A stretch of 64,000 bases of DNA from the NCBI GenBank assembly GCA_026874595.1, contig CM049317.1, forward strand, positions 33,819,901 to 33,883,900. Direction: 5' to 3'. Shown one piece after another: positions 23,344-35,100 of this stretch. The notes beneath the pieces are model-generated. The model did not search any database. It saw only the letters and a list, made by a program, of their open reading frames with translations, and had not been told where the DNA came from. The position numbers were made by a program, and so were the translations under genes. The stretch comes from Sipunculus nudus. Lineage: Eukaryota > Annelida > Sipuncula > Golfingiida > Sipunculidae. Position 1 is the stretch's first letter; every line of letters begins with the position of its first letter.

Positions 23344-23967
23344 AAGCCGGCCATACACGAGGCGATACATGTCGCAGAATACGAATGTTCTGCGACATGT
23401 TGCACAACAAGAACAGTCCATACACACAGCGACATGTTCTGCAACATGTCCTGCAAATCTATGATAAAACTACATGCATCAAACATAACTTCCAGGTTTC
23501 AACAAATAACACAATTTATCAATATAAGTGAGAGTGACGAAAAATGTATTCTGCCTAGGACATATTTCGTCTTGTTTGTCTTTATTAATATAGATATATA
23601 GGAAAAAAGGCATATATGTATTCTGGGATAGCTACACGATTTCTTCTGAGTTTCCTGTTGACCCCGCAAACACATACACATATATATAGCACCCTAATCA
23701 GACACATTGAAACCATGGACGGTCACATTATCAATGGATAACATGATCAATCGTTATATATATAACTGTTATTTGTTGGCTTCTCCCAACACTTGGCCTG
23801 ATGTCGCGCGACAAGTCGCAGGAAAAAGAAAGATGTTCCTTCTTCTGCGACATGTCGCGCAACCCATGAAAAAGTGCGACTAACCCCCTTACACGGTGCG
23901 ACTTGTCGCGGAACATGCGTGTTCTGCGACTTGTCGCACGACATGTCGCCTCGTGTATGGCCGGCTT
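23344..23967. mobile_element. 624-bp MITE with GCGACATGTCGC motifs
   Basis: The ends are long inverted repeats beginning AAGCCGGCCATACACGAGGC, read inward from both sides, with TA on each flank (23342-23343 and 23968-23969). Inside each arm the motif TGTCGC/GCGACA recurs many times, often as the palindrome GCGACATGTCGC. The TA duplication suggests a Tc1/mariner-type or related superfamily, but TTAA cannot be excluded. No coding sequence was recognised. Confidence 0.75.
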
Positions 23968-24524
23968 TAGCATTAAAATAACTGTGGAATGTAAATATTT
24001 TAGATTTGTATTTTATATTATGTTCTTTACTAAGCCTTTCCGCTACGGGTTAAGTGAAGGGAATTCTTGTTCGCTTGGCCCCGTAACATGGCCCCGTAAG
24101 CAAACTGAATATCAGATGAAACCTTTCATTAATTGCTGCCCCGACCAGCGAATGAAAGAAAATTCACAGATGTTCACATTCATGACTATTTACAGGATCA
24201 GCATTGTTGTTCAGATGTGAGTGCACAATTACACTTAGTGGTTTCCATAGATGTTTATATTAAACCAAAAAAAAATATGTTTAATTATTTTTTGAGGCTA
24301 ATATGCTTACATTTAAAAACTTATGAATTATGAGATCTTGTTCAGACACCATAATCAGCAATTTAAACCAGCCTAATAATTCTAACAAAGATTAACTGAA
24401 GAATGATATTATTATCTTTACACTTTTTTAAGCTAACTTTAACAATTATCTATATTAATGATTGTTATATGGATTTATAATGAGACATTTTTATACAACA
24501 AGATTTTGCTCAGTTTGTTATATT

Positions 24525-25180
24525 TTATTAGTCCAGCGGTTAAGCTCCCATATTTGGAGGAATTGTGAAAAAAATGAAAGAAGCATGAAAGTTGGTAAAA
24601 GTATTCTTTGGAGCTTATTGATGAATTTCAGATATAGGGCCAAGCTAAAAATAAATTATCTCGGCCAAAATCCAAGATGGCGGCCAAGATGGCCGCCAAA
24701 TTAGAAAATGTCAATAACTTGAGTTAAAATGTTCCAAGAAAGCATTGCAAGTACTCTAATATTATGTTTTTTGGACTGAGAAATTCAATTTTTGAGGTTC
24801 CAACCCTCTCCAGGTACTCATTAGCTGGTTTTTATCACGAATTTGGTAATATTCCCATTAGTCCAACAGTTCAGCTGCATATTGAGAAGAATTGAAATGA
24901 AAACCTGGAAAGAAGAATGAAACATGTCATAATAATTTTCCAGACCATACTCTATATGTTCAGATATGGGGCCGAGCGGAATTCACAATATCTTGCTAAA
25001 ACTCCAAGATGGCGGCAAAGATGGCAACCAATATATAAAATACCAATATAGTCGGTTATATTTGTCCTGGAATACATTGCAAGTGCACTGTTTCTATGTT
25101 ATTAGGGTCGAAAAATTTATTTATAAGGGTTCCAGGTCTGTATCATGCATGTGTGAATGGAGTCTGATTTTGTTGGTATT
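24525..25180 (+). repeat. Two diverged AAGATGGCGGC repeat units in tandem
   Basis: Each unit contains 'tagtccagcggttaagct' or a variant, 'atatagggccaagc', 'ccaagatggcggccaagatgg' or a variant, and 'gtactctaat...tttggactgag'. An inverted copy lies at about 28440-28745. Confidence 0.65.
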
Positions 25181-25309
25181 GAAATTGTGCTAAAATTACC
25201 CTTTTTTACCAGCACATCTAAAGGTAAAACGTATTTGTTGATTACCCTGCCGAAATTAAATATATTTGATAATTTTAAGTATTTGAACAGAATGTCTCTT
25301 TCAATGTTA

Positions 25310-25545
25310 TGAAAAGGACAGTCGATTGGTAAAACACTCGGCTATCATCACTGGCGACTGAAGTTTCTGTCCTCATTGTTGCTATGAGAGTGGATTGTTG
25401 TGGTCCATACAGAGTTTACAGGTTGTTTTCTTCGTGTCCTCTGATTCCATCCACCACTTCGCCATCCGAGCCACGGAAAGTGCCTTGTAGTAGTTATTTA
25501 AACCAGTAGGACAATTAACGTAAAACAAATTTTATTTGTTTATAA
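25310..25545 (+). repeat. tRNA-derived SINE, degenerate copy
   Basis: A tRNA-like head ('gtcgattggtaaaacactcggct') is followed by a body matching the SINE at 45213-45455 ('tccgagccacggaaagtgcc', 'gctatgagagtgg'). The pol III B-box is decayed in this copy. Confidence 0.65.
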
Positions 25546-25742
25546 GTTGTGGCTCTTTTGCCTTGAAGTGACGGTGCAGCTTTAAAGTGATAGATTTAGG
25601 CCTGTTGATATCACTTTCTACTGAATGAGAATGAAGTTATCCGTATGATAAAGATGGTATGTTGTTAGAAAGAAGTCATTACCTATCGTTAAGAGAAAAT
25701 TTCATGGTTTGTGGCGAGATTTCATCATTATGCCATTGCGAC

Positions 25743-25806
25743 ATCGACGGGGTTTGAACCGGGGACCTACAAACACGTCCTTAACCACGAGGCTACGTTC
25801 TAACCC
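25743..25806 (-). repeat. tRNA-like sequence (SINE head or tRNA relic)
   Basis: On the minus strand an A-box-like TAGCCTCGTGGTTAAGGACG is followed by a B-box-like GGTCCCCGGTTCAAACCCC. I could not fold a full cloverleaf: the acceptor arm is not complementary. I therefore call it tRNA-derived and not a tRNA gene. Confidence 0.5.
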
Positions 25807-26649
25807 CGTATATGCTATCCTTGAACTGTGGTGATGGTGCATGACAGAATCTGGACTCTTGTAGACACTTGTGCAGTTTGCCATTTACCTTCTACATGGA
25901 TAATCTGGTTTATGATCCTTACCAATAAGCTAACTTGCATTTCCAAGTGATGTCTTAAAATTCTTCGTTTGCTTACATTATGCACACTTTTAATAAATAT
26001 AATGATAATTAGAAATAATAAATATTTGCTGCATTTAATGAAATAATTTATCTTCATGTGCACAGAATGCAAGATTGTAGGTCGGACTGAACATAAGATA
26101 AAAAGAACCGATAGTAAGTTGGAATTGTGGGCGTTTTCCTAGAAGAAAAACGCTCTTGTCTTGCAAAATATAAAAGATAATATTCAGGCAAGGTTATAAA
26201 ATTTGCTGGCAATATTACAAAAAAATAATGTAATAAACTATTCTGTTCAGTAATAATATTCAGAAGTAGTCTATCCTCATTAATATATGTTCACTTGATG
26301 AAGCGAATGGTATGAATACAAGTTTCCCAAGCATTCTGCATTTGGGCATAAAACTGACATAAGGTTGCCAGAAAGGTTGTACAAAGGTTGCCAGAGCTCA
26401 GAAGCTGATAGGCAAAGCAAAGTCACAATCACCAATCAAATCGATAAAAACTCAAACCAAACTTTGTACTGAATTTTCAGGTAATCAAGTTAATGAAGAA
26501 ACAATGCATGTCTGGAACCTGAGGGTGCATTATATTTTTCGACCTTGTTTTGTGAATTAGACTTTCTATCTTCCGTCTTGCTGTACCATTTTCTTAGTTT
26601 CCATCCATGAAAGATCAGCTAGCTTGAACCTGGCAGCACCGACTCATAC

Positions 26650-28440
26650 ATGTGGTGAATATTTCTAACAATATATGCATGTACTTCATGAATCTACTAA
26701 TGTGCATAATGTCAGCAAATGAAAGTATTTTGTTGACACCAACGCATTATGCAAAGTGAATTGTAATGGCAACTCGTTGGGAAGGAACAAGTTTTATATC
26801 ACAAAAATGCATCACAGCAAATGGCAATGATACTTTACTGACACATGTGTCGATTCTTTCCTACAATCATACAATCTAAAGTCTGCATCGTCACCATATC
26901 ACAAAATCAGTAATCTGCATGAGTGTTATTCCATGCATTCATCACCATAGTACAAAGGCAGCATACAGCAACATGTTGCGCACTTCTTTTGTGTGTGGAT
27001 TCTGAATACAGTCTGAAAGCCATCAGGTGTGAGCTTCTACATAAGAGCGTATCTTGTCATGCACGCATGTACTCTAAATTCATTATAAATAAAAGTCTTT
27101 CCTTTTAAAGTCTTTCCTTTTAAATAGTCATGGTGTTCAAATACTTTTAACTAGAACATGTAAATCAAATTTCAGCAGAACTATTTGATTTTTTATTGCA
27201 CTAATCAAGATTTACATGAATGTTAAGTTGATGGTAAAATTAAATGTCATGTTTGTAGATTTTCGAAAACCCTGCCTATTCTTCATTGATATATGAAGCT
27301 CTCATTGATACCAGACAGGATACCTGAGTTTTTTTCATCCCTTACCTCGGCAAAGCAGTTAATACATTCGTTAGCATGCAAATAAAGGGATTTCAAACAG
27401 AGGAAGTCAGATATTAAATATTAATATAATAAAACCTACCTCAGCAAATGACATTTTCATTTAAAAGTGCAGTATTCAGCAAATTTTATCAAGTTTACCG
27501 TTGGGTGCACTGATGAAAAAGGGAATTTTAGTACAATTTCAGTAGGTACACACAAGGCGGAATCTATACAGCTGACAGGTGTGAACTTCTTACATAGGTC
27601 TGTATCCTGCCACGCACTCATCCAGTCTGATATAAAAGTTATAAGCAGGATAAACTTTATATTATATGGATTGTTTAATTTATTTTATTATAATATATAA
27701 TTAATATGGATTGTACAGTTAGTTGTAATTACCATTACAAGCCACTCTCCATGGCTCGGATGGTGGCGTTCGGTGGTATATATACAGGGTTGAAGGAAAG
27801 CGAAGGACAAGGAGGAATTCACCCACCTTGGATGGGCCATTTTAACCCAATAGGAATAGGAACGATGTTGTTTAAACCTGGGGCGCCAGTGGAGATAGCC
27901 GAGCGTTTTACCACTCAATTATCCATTCCATTACATTGAAACAGACATTGGGCTCAAATACGTAAAATTAATATATATGCTATATGTCAGCACAGTTGGA
28001 TTTATGCATTTGATATTTCCCAATTGCCCTACCAAAGGTTTACATGAATGCCGATCTTAAAACCTTAGTACATGTATGTAGGTTTCAAATATTCCAAATG
28101 TGAGTGTTTACGGACATATCAAGTTCAATTCTAATTTCATTGCAGATTTCGACAGATAAGTTTTTGCACCCTTCGCCTCTTCAAAGGAATTATATTTGTT
28201 AGCATGCAAATAAAGGGGAAGTTAAAGGAAGAAAGGAAAAAACATTGCAATAAAAATTGTTCTACTATTAAAGTATCCAAATTCATGACAAAGCAGACAA
28301 ACCTAAGCCAGCAAATGACAATTTCATTTGACTACGATCACAATGTATGCGACTACTGTGCAGAACTCGACAAATAATGTTTGCTATCCATTGTGCTAGT
28401 AAACAAGGGAAAATGTAGGACAATTTCAATATAAACAAAA
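26650..28440 (+). repeat. Diverged tandem units of about 0.8 kb
   Basis: Phrases recur at roughly 0.5-0.85-kb spacing: 'cagcaaatgacattttcattt' (27445; variant at 28310), 'gttagcatgcaaataaaggg' (27371 and 28199) and 'caggtgtgagcttctacataagag' (27026; variant at 27578). The units are strongly diverged. No gene was seen. A SINE-like block interrupts at 27760-27935. Confidence 0.5.
27760..27935 (-). repeat. SINE-like insertion, inverted
   Basis: On the minus strand the sequence 'gagtggtaaaacgctcggctatctccactggcgcc' matches the heads of the SINEs at 25310 and 45213. The body that follows differs from those two copies, so this may be a different subfamily or a chimera. Confidence 0.5.
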
Positions 28441-28745
28441 CCAGGATTCATTCACAGTATCATTTTACAGGCTTTAAACCCTTATAAATGAATTTATCGA
28501 CCCAAAAAACGTAGAAATAGTGCACTTGGAAAGCATTATAGTACAAATATAACCGAATGTATTGATATTTGATAATCCGGCGGCCATCTTGGCCGCCATC
28601 TTGGATTTTGACCAAGATCAGATGAATTCCGCTTGGCCCTATATCTGAAAATGTTAAGTATGGTCTGGTAAACTATTATGCCTAGTTTCATGCTTCTTTC
28701 ACTTTTTGCACAATTCTTCTCTTAACAGCTGGACTATTATGTCAA
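28440..28745 (-). repeat. AAGATGGCGGC repeat, inverted copy
   Basis: The reverse complement matches 24525-25180, including the paired AAGATGGCGGC motifs and the flanking 'cagctgttaagag' segment. It faces the first copies across about 3.3 kb. Confidence 0.65.
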
Positions 28746-28768
28746 TTTTAAACTAAGGGGTTAACACT

Positions 28769-28774
28769 TTATCA

Positions 28775-28831
<57 letters not shown>
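28769..28831. repeat. (AT)n microsatellite
   Basis: This is an uninterrupted AT dinucleotide run beside the inverted AAGATGGCGGC repeat. Confidence 0.95.
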
Positions 28832-28833
<2 letters not shown>

Positions 28834-28839
28834 TTATCA

Positions 28840-31800
28840 GAATAAATAATAATTGAACGATTTTCTGTCCCCTTATATAAGTAAAATGTCTGCATTGCCT
28901 AGAATATGATTTATATAGAGCCTATACAGTATAGATATATCAACGCCTACTTGACATAATAACCATTAAACCTCAGCATGTGCATACACTTAGAACGTTG
29001 CTCTTCCAACACACAATTAGTTCATGCTGCCTTACCCGGCCTTGTACTATTAATAGATACACTCAAATTTTCTACATTTTTTGTACAACAAAACTGAATT
29101 GGCACATACCTGTGTCAATAAGTACAAAATATATAGAACATTTTCTCACAACAAAGGCCAACCCCCGGGCCAGTCGTTTTACTCAACACTTATGTCATCC
29201 TGTACCCCAAGCACAAGTAAATTACTTGCACCATGGCACAAATCGCCATTATTAATATCATTATACAGCCAGTCCTTGTTTGAGCGCCATAGAAAGATTT
29301 CATGGAGTCGCGGCAGGTTTCGCAAAATGTCAACATTCCTTATAACCCTTCGAGCGCTGAGGTCAAAGTGGCTATATTTAGCTTCGCTTTGGGTCATTTC
29401 TCATGCTCTTGATCAATAGCAGTTTCATATTTCCAGCCTCTCATTAATTACCCTCTAAATAACTAGGTTATATATTAACTAATTAGTACCGAGTGTAGAC
29501 TAAAGTCAACCATTGATTCTTTCTCTTTGAAGTCACCAGAAACGTATGTCTGACCAGCAACAGTGCTAATGAAAAGAAGAAAGGATTTTTCGTTTGAGAA
29601 GGGCTGACGATTATAATTAACATGGTACTTTATTCCAGAGTGATTCCTAAATAAATACAAGTGTTAATTATACTCATGAAATTGTATATAGCAAAGCAAA
29701 AACATTCAAGATGTTCTATCTGTATTTACCACCTGATCATGGGCAAGCTACAAATACATTTTAAAGTTATATAAGATTATTTATTCAATATGTTAGTATA
29801 TATGTGTGATCAATAAATTATTTATTATATATATTATATGCTGATTATGTTTATATTATGTTTTAAGTATAGCCAGTAAGTAATTAGAAGGCATCTAATT
29901 ATAAAGGTTAAACACATTATTAGGTAAATAAGAAAGAAGATAAACGTGCGTATTCTATGTGTGGATATATCGTTGTTAAAATACGTATATTATGTTTATA
30001 ATATTAAAGGTATTAATTAATTAAGGTTCCTGCGTTTGAACCACCGCCATTGTCAGGATTATAGGAGCAGGCGATGAACAACAGTGATAACACACTACAT
30101 GTTTTCCTTGTTTGCAGAATAGGAAGTTTAAGTAATTTCTCTCTGTGTGTTCGCCTGTATGTGACGGCGAGGACACCTGTGCGACAGAAATTACACACAC
30201 ACATATATATTTATCATTATTTATGTATCTTATCTCTTATTTTCCAGATTGATACTTCGCCGCATCGTTCCTTACCCAGCACGCATTATGCAATTAAGGA
30301 ATATGAGACGGAAGCAGTGACTATTTCGACCGTCGCGATGTTTAGTGGTTTTCGTCTATCACATAACGAATCGCTTCTGCACATGCAGATACATGTTTTT
30401 TTATGGAAGACTTGTATACATGGAAACAATACATTCGCCCAAGGGACTTGTGTGCGTTTAAATAATTCATTAAAGAGTATCCGCTGACCGACGATACAAA
30501 GATAGTATAGATGCATCAACTGCTGTTTGTCGATTACATGTTGCTCACGGCTTGAAATATTCTGTTTTGTGCAACAGAAGGCATTATTAAAATGATTAAT
30601 TACACAAGAGGATCTGAAATTACAGGTGATATACACGTACTAAGGACGTGCAAAAATTGTGTTAGAAAGGTATTCTTGATGCGCACCAGCTGTAACACCC
30701 AAAAGAAGAGTACACCCTGGAGCACCTTAGATCAAAGACTGAGGTGTTCACTAACTCTATATTACAGTGGACAAAATATATTATTTAGGAGAATAAATAT
30801 GCTTTTTGACCTTTGTTCAGTTTTCACAAGTGGATCTTTACGACTGCATGTTAATAAAAAATGTGTTTCCTTAAAAAAAGAGTTGTCATTTCACCTGGAA
30901 AAAAATATCATATTTCCAGGGTAAAATTAAGCTAGAAATATGATTTTTCAGCTATGGACCTTCCGATTGTCCTTGCAATCGTTAACATTTTTTAAAATCT
31001 TTTCATACTTTATTATATTCGGAAACTCAATGGTCCTACATGTAACTCTTTTTCTTAGAGTGTATCCATATGCTATGATCTGAATCAATATTGAGAGGCT
31101 TAATATCCTGAATGAATTTTGATTAGCATTTATCATTATTTACATCCTTTATGATCTGTTCGAACTTAATATGCATAGTAACCTTATAATGTATGATACG
31201 GATAGAAAAGCCTTAAGCCTAGATTTGCTGACCAAATGAAAGAACCGCATAGATCAAAACGCTCACAGCTCGACACATTCTGAGAGATACCACCTCATTT
31301 CACTCCGTATGTGGTATAATATGATCCCACAATACTTCTATCACACATTAACAGTCTCACATCTCCTTCAGCATATAATTTACAGAATCAGCATTATGAG
31401 TTGACACATATCTGTATACATGTACATATAAATTGGCCTAAGAACAGGTTGCACTCAATGACAGATGTCTTTTCAAACAATCTATAAATGTTGTTTTAAG
31501 GGTTTAACTCCAGTAAGCCTACCTACTTTACATAGGATCACCATTCTGCCATAGAATCTAAATACACATATTTTTCACTCGCAACATAGTTTATCATTTG
31601 AACATGCTTTTTCTACGCGCCTGTGTACATAAACACTGGCGCCAGGTTCACCTGTCGCACACGACGGTTAGCTATACAGATATAAATCATATAGACGGTG
31701 TTATATGTAGGCTGATTGATTGCCATATGCAGAGACTTCCTCGAGTAAGGAAATGTCAATATTTAGTTAATAAGTAGACACCGATTCGCATACAAAATGG

Positions 31801-31980
31801 CCACCAAGGTATTCTCGCTTGAAAATAATTTGGTCCCGGCCCCTAAAACAGAACAGGTGTCTTGACTGAATATTTGAAAATCAACAATCAGGAAAACCCA
31901 ACATTTATATTGCATTTAGAATATCATGCATACTGACCCATTATTAATCTGCTGGGGTACGGCATTGTCATTGGAGCTCG
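28840..31980. other. No confident gene
   Basis: This is AT-rich DNA. One stretch is worth noting. At 30074-30487 a plus-strand frame of 137 codons contains a good acceptor (cttattttccag at about 30247) before I-D-T-S-P-H-R-S-L-P-S-T-H-Y-A. It has no recognisable domain. At 31796 an ATG in good context opens a 22-codon frame (MATKVFSLENN...). I cannot connect either to a gene. Confidence 0.35.
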
Positions 31981-31988
31981 GTAAAGTG

Positions 31989-31996
31989 TGACGTCA
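31989..31996. promoter_or_regulatory. CRE site TGACGTCA
   Basis: This is a perfect 8-bp cAMP-response-element palindrome, 51 bp upstream of the proposed start codon at 32048. CREB/ATF-family factors bind this sequence. Position and perfection make it a plausible core-promoter site for the four-exon gene that follows. Confidence 0.5.
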
Positions 31997-32047
31997 GTTC
32001 CATTTTTTATATCGACCTACATGTACAAACATACATTGATGCCTATT

Positions 32048-32153
32048 ATGGCGGCGAACCTAACCATGGACTTGGTGGAGATGGATTTATTTCCGTCTCT
32101 TTTCGCTTCATATTTTCGTGGCGGTATTTATAAAATTATGGAACATATGAAAG
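32048..32153 (+). CDS. Unrecognised gene, exon 1
   Basis: This exon begins MAANLTMDLVEMDLFPSLFA and ends ...IMEHMK plus one base (AAAG|GTAAGT). The same frame is open upstream to about 31988 and has another ATG (32039), but 32048 has the best start context. Confidence 0.65.
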
Positions 32154-35100
32154 GTAAGTTTGTTAAGACGAATATCATATTTTTGAACCATTCATATCTA
32201 AGAATTCCGCCAAACGATCGAGGTATTATTTACATGTTCACTGCTATAATCATGAGAAGCGGTAAAAGAGCAATGACCGTCATTTGCAGCTAGCAAAGGT
32301 CTGCCATCGCTGATTATTCACTGAATATTTGGCTTGTATGAAGCAGTGTCAATGTGTAATTTTCTTTTCGTTTTCAGATTTTTTATTGTATATATTTGGT
32401 ATCGATGACGGTAACATCGCTTTGCGAAATTTAGGTAAGTTTTGGCAATATTTCCCGTAATAAAAAATAAGTTTGATTTTATGAAAACATGTTTAGCTCA
32501 GCTGACTACAAGTCATCTGAGCTATAGCGATAGTCCCTTGTCCGCCCGATAAGTTCGTTCCTTCGAGAACTTAAGAAAAAACTTCTGTTTTCCAGTAAAA
32601 GCATGTTGTTACACTTCATGATTGCCATATATTAAAACCACTGGTGTTGATCTATTTATATTTGGCAAACATATTCATCTATATTTTTCTTATGTACATG
32701 CCAGAAATTAAGTCCTTATTGCGTAATTGTAAGACGTTATGTATCTGAACATAATCTACCTTGTCAAAACATTAGGAAATATAATATCTCACTTAACATG
32801 GCAACTGTTGAAATTTTTGACTTTTTTTCAAGGATAAAACTTTATTTAATCAAGGTTCAACTGTATGCCAGAAATTAGATCACAATTATGTAAATGTTTC
32901 AAGTTATTAGCATAAACGTAAAATCAATACCTTAAACGTTGCCAAAGATTGACCATTGCACGTTTTTGAAAGGAATTTTGAATGGAAATTAGTAAGGACT
33001 TCATCATTAAGTGTAGATCGTATAAAAATTCCAAACACGGTGTCAAGTATTGTTTACATCAAGTCAAACGAGAAAAGTTATGTGCAGTGACCCCTCACAT
33101 GGCCTGTGAGAGCCCTCATCTGTTATGTAAATTCCTTCACTCAAGGCAAATAGCGCCCTTTGCTAAGCTAAGTTACCCCAACCCTCTTCCATGGATAGGA
33201 TGCATAAACGGGAGGAACGTTATGATTTTCTATGTTTAATTTATTTTCCCTAGTCTTTAGCTACATTTTAGAATTTGTTTTGTATTAATAGGGTTTACCA
33301 TGAGTACACATGCATTTTAATGTGTTATGTATTGATATTAATGTGTGGATGTGCATGTTGTAAGGAATTCCTTATTTCAAAAGAGTTAAAATCTGTTTGC
33401 TTTCTTTTAACATGTAGGAAATTCAGTATTTAAATATATTTGAGATAATATTTAGCATTATGATGTTGTTTCTCCCTCATCCAACCAACGGTATGCATAA
33501 CTGATTTGAAAAGGGAATTAAATCAATTTTACTGGATCTTTATTTTAGTTGATAAAATTAAACAATCTCGTTAAACTAAAAACTCCAGTGTACAAAGACT
33601 TTGAAATAATGATACAAGAAATAATATAGAAGATGCCGTTTTGTGGCATTATGGTATTTTTGTGATTTTATCTTTAAGAAATTATTTTATTTCAGTTTAA
33701 ACTCTTGAAGATTTAAAAAAATAATAAAACATATATGTATGCATTATTTTGACATGACCAAACGAACGATGAATAATGATGCCGACTATTATTCTGAATT
33801 AACTAATATTTGCATATTTTTTTTATATTTCAAATTGATAAAATATGTTAAATTAAAAAAAAAATCAATATAAAATTTATTCATTAAATAAATCCTTATT
33901 CTCCTGCCAAAAAAATGACGTACTGAATAAAACAGAGTTTAATATAAACTCACAATCATTATTCCCTGCTTCAGCCAGAAAGTGAAATAATGTTATGTCA
34001 TTTCTGTCTACCTGTCTGTCCATCTGGGAATAATTAAAATACAACACAGTATATCAAATACCGTAGTACTTGCTAAGCAACAAATGACAGGATCATTTCC
34101 TCGAATGCCGAAATAAAAAAGCTGAGCGCCGAGACCCATGGGTCCCTTGTGATTATACATTTGCTATACCTATTTGATAAAATATTACACAGTCTACCAA
34201 AATATGGACATTTTTTAAACAGATGAGATAGTTCAGAGGCAATTTGTATTTGTAAGTAACTTGTACCTGCACAAATATGAAAAATAAAATGTTTCAAAGA
34301 AAGATGGATATGTTGCTGGCTCTGTTTATTTAAAGTGATTGCGGTTGTCCAATGTAACAATGTGACATTTGTATGTTTTTCTATAGTTTTATTTCAAGTT
34401 ACAATGGGTAGCTTAGTGTCAGTGAACATTTTATATAGCATCATGCTGTGTAAAATAGGACTATTCAAACTCCTAGTAACTGCATATTGTTTACCAAAGC
34501 CCTACCTGCCGACGTCTATATTTTTATAATTTTACCCCTTAATTTTATAAATTGCAGCAAAACCAAAGCACGGTTGAACATATTGCATGTTCACAATTTC
34601 ATGTTTCACAGTGGGCTATATGTTATTTCACAATATATAACTTTTTTAATCGGGTTTTCTTTTCCCAGGATTAGCTTCATTGTATATATGCTACCGACTG
34701 GCTATGTCCGGAACTGTAAATCAGACCATACGTGAAATGATTCGTCGATACAGGCAGGTACGGAAGATATTTTGATACTTATACATTTTTGTCATTCATT
34801 CAATTGTTATTTGTGTAAATTATTAATAAAGGATACATAGAGAGGAATAAAAAGGGCTAATCAAAATTTTGATGGGCAGGTAGCATGCAGTATTTGCATT
34901 TACACTTTTATTTTCATAGAGTTCTGCTGTATTTTGATTCGTAATTCAATACATGCTTACGGCATGGCTGGTATGTTTACGTTGTATATAGTGAGAAAGA
35001 CTAAAAGGATATTTTGACCTGATGGTGGTTCTTAAAAAGATCCCAGACGTGCATGAGCTTTTTACTTTCATAATCATCTGCAAGTCCAGTTTATAAATTA

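Noticed and set aside
25743-25806. Functional tRNA gene on the minus strand
   Set aside because: A- and B-box-like sequences are present, but the acceptor stem does not pair and there is no clear anticodon arm.
27706-27939. Frames 27688-27918 and 27706-27939
   Set aside because: They cover the inverted SINE-like insertion, are open on both strands and show no domain.
29179-29419. Overlapping frames 29081-29419 (+) and 29179-29397 (-)
   Set aside because: Both strands are open, and no splice borders or recognisable motif were found.
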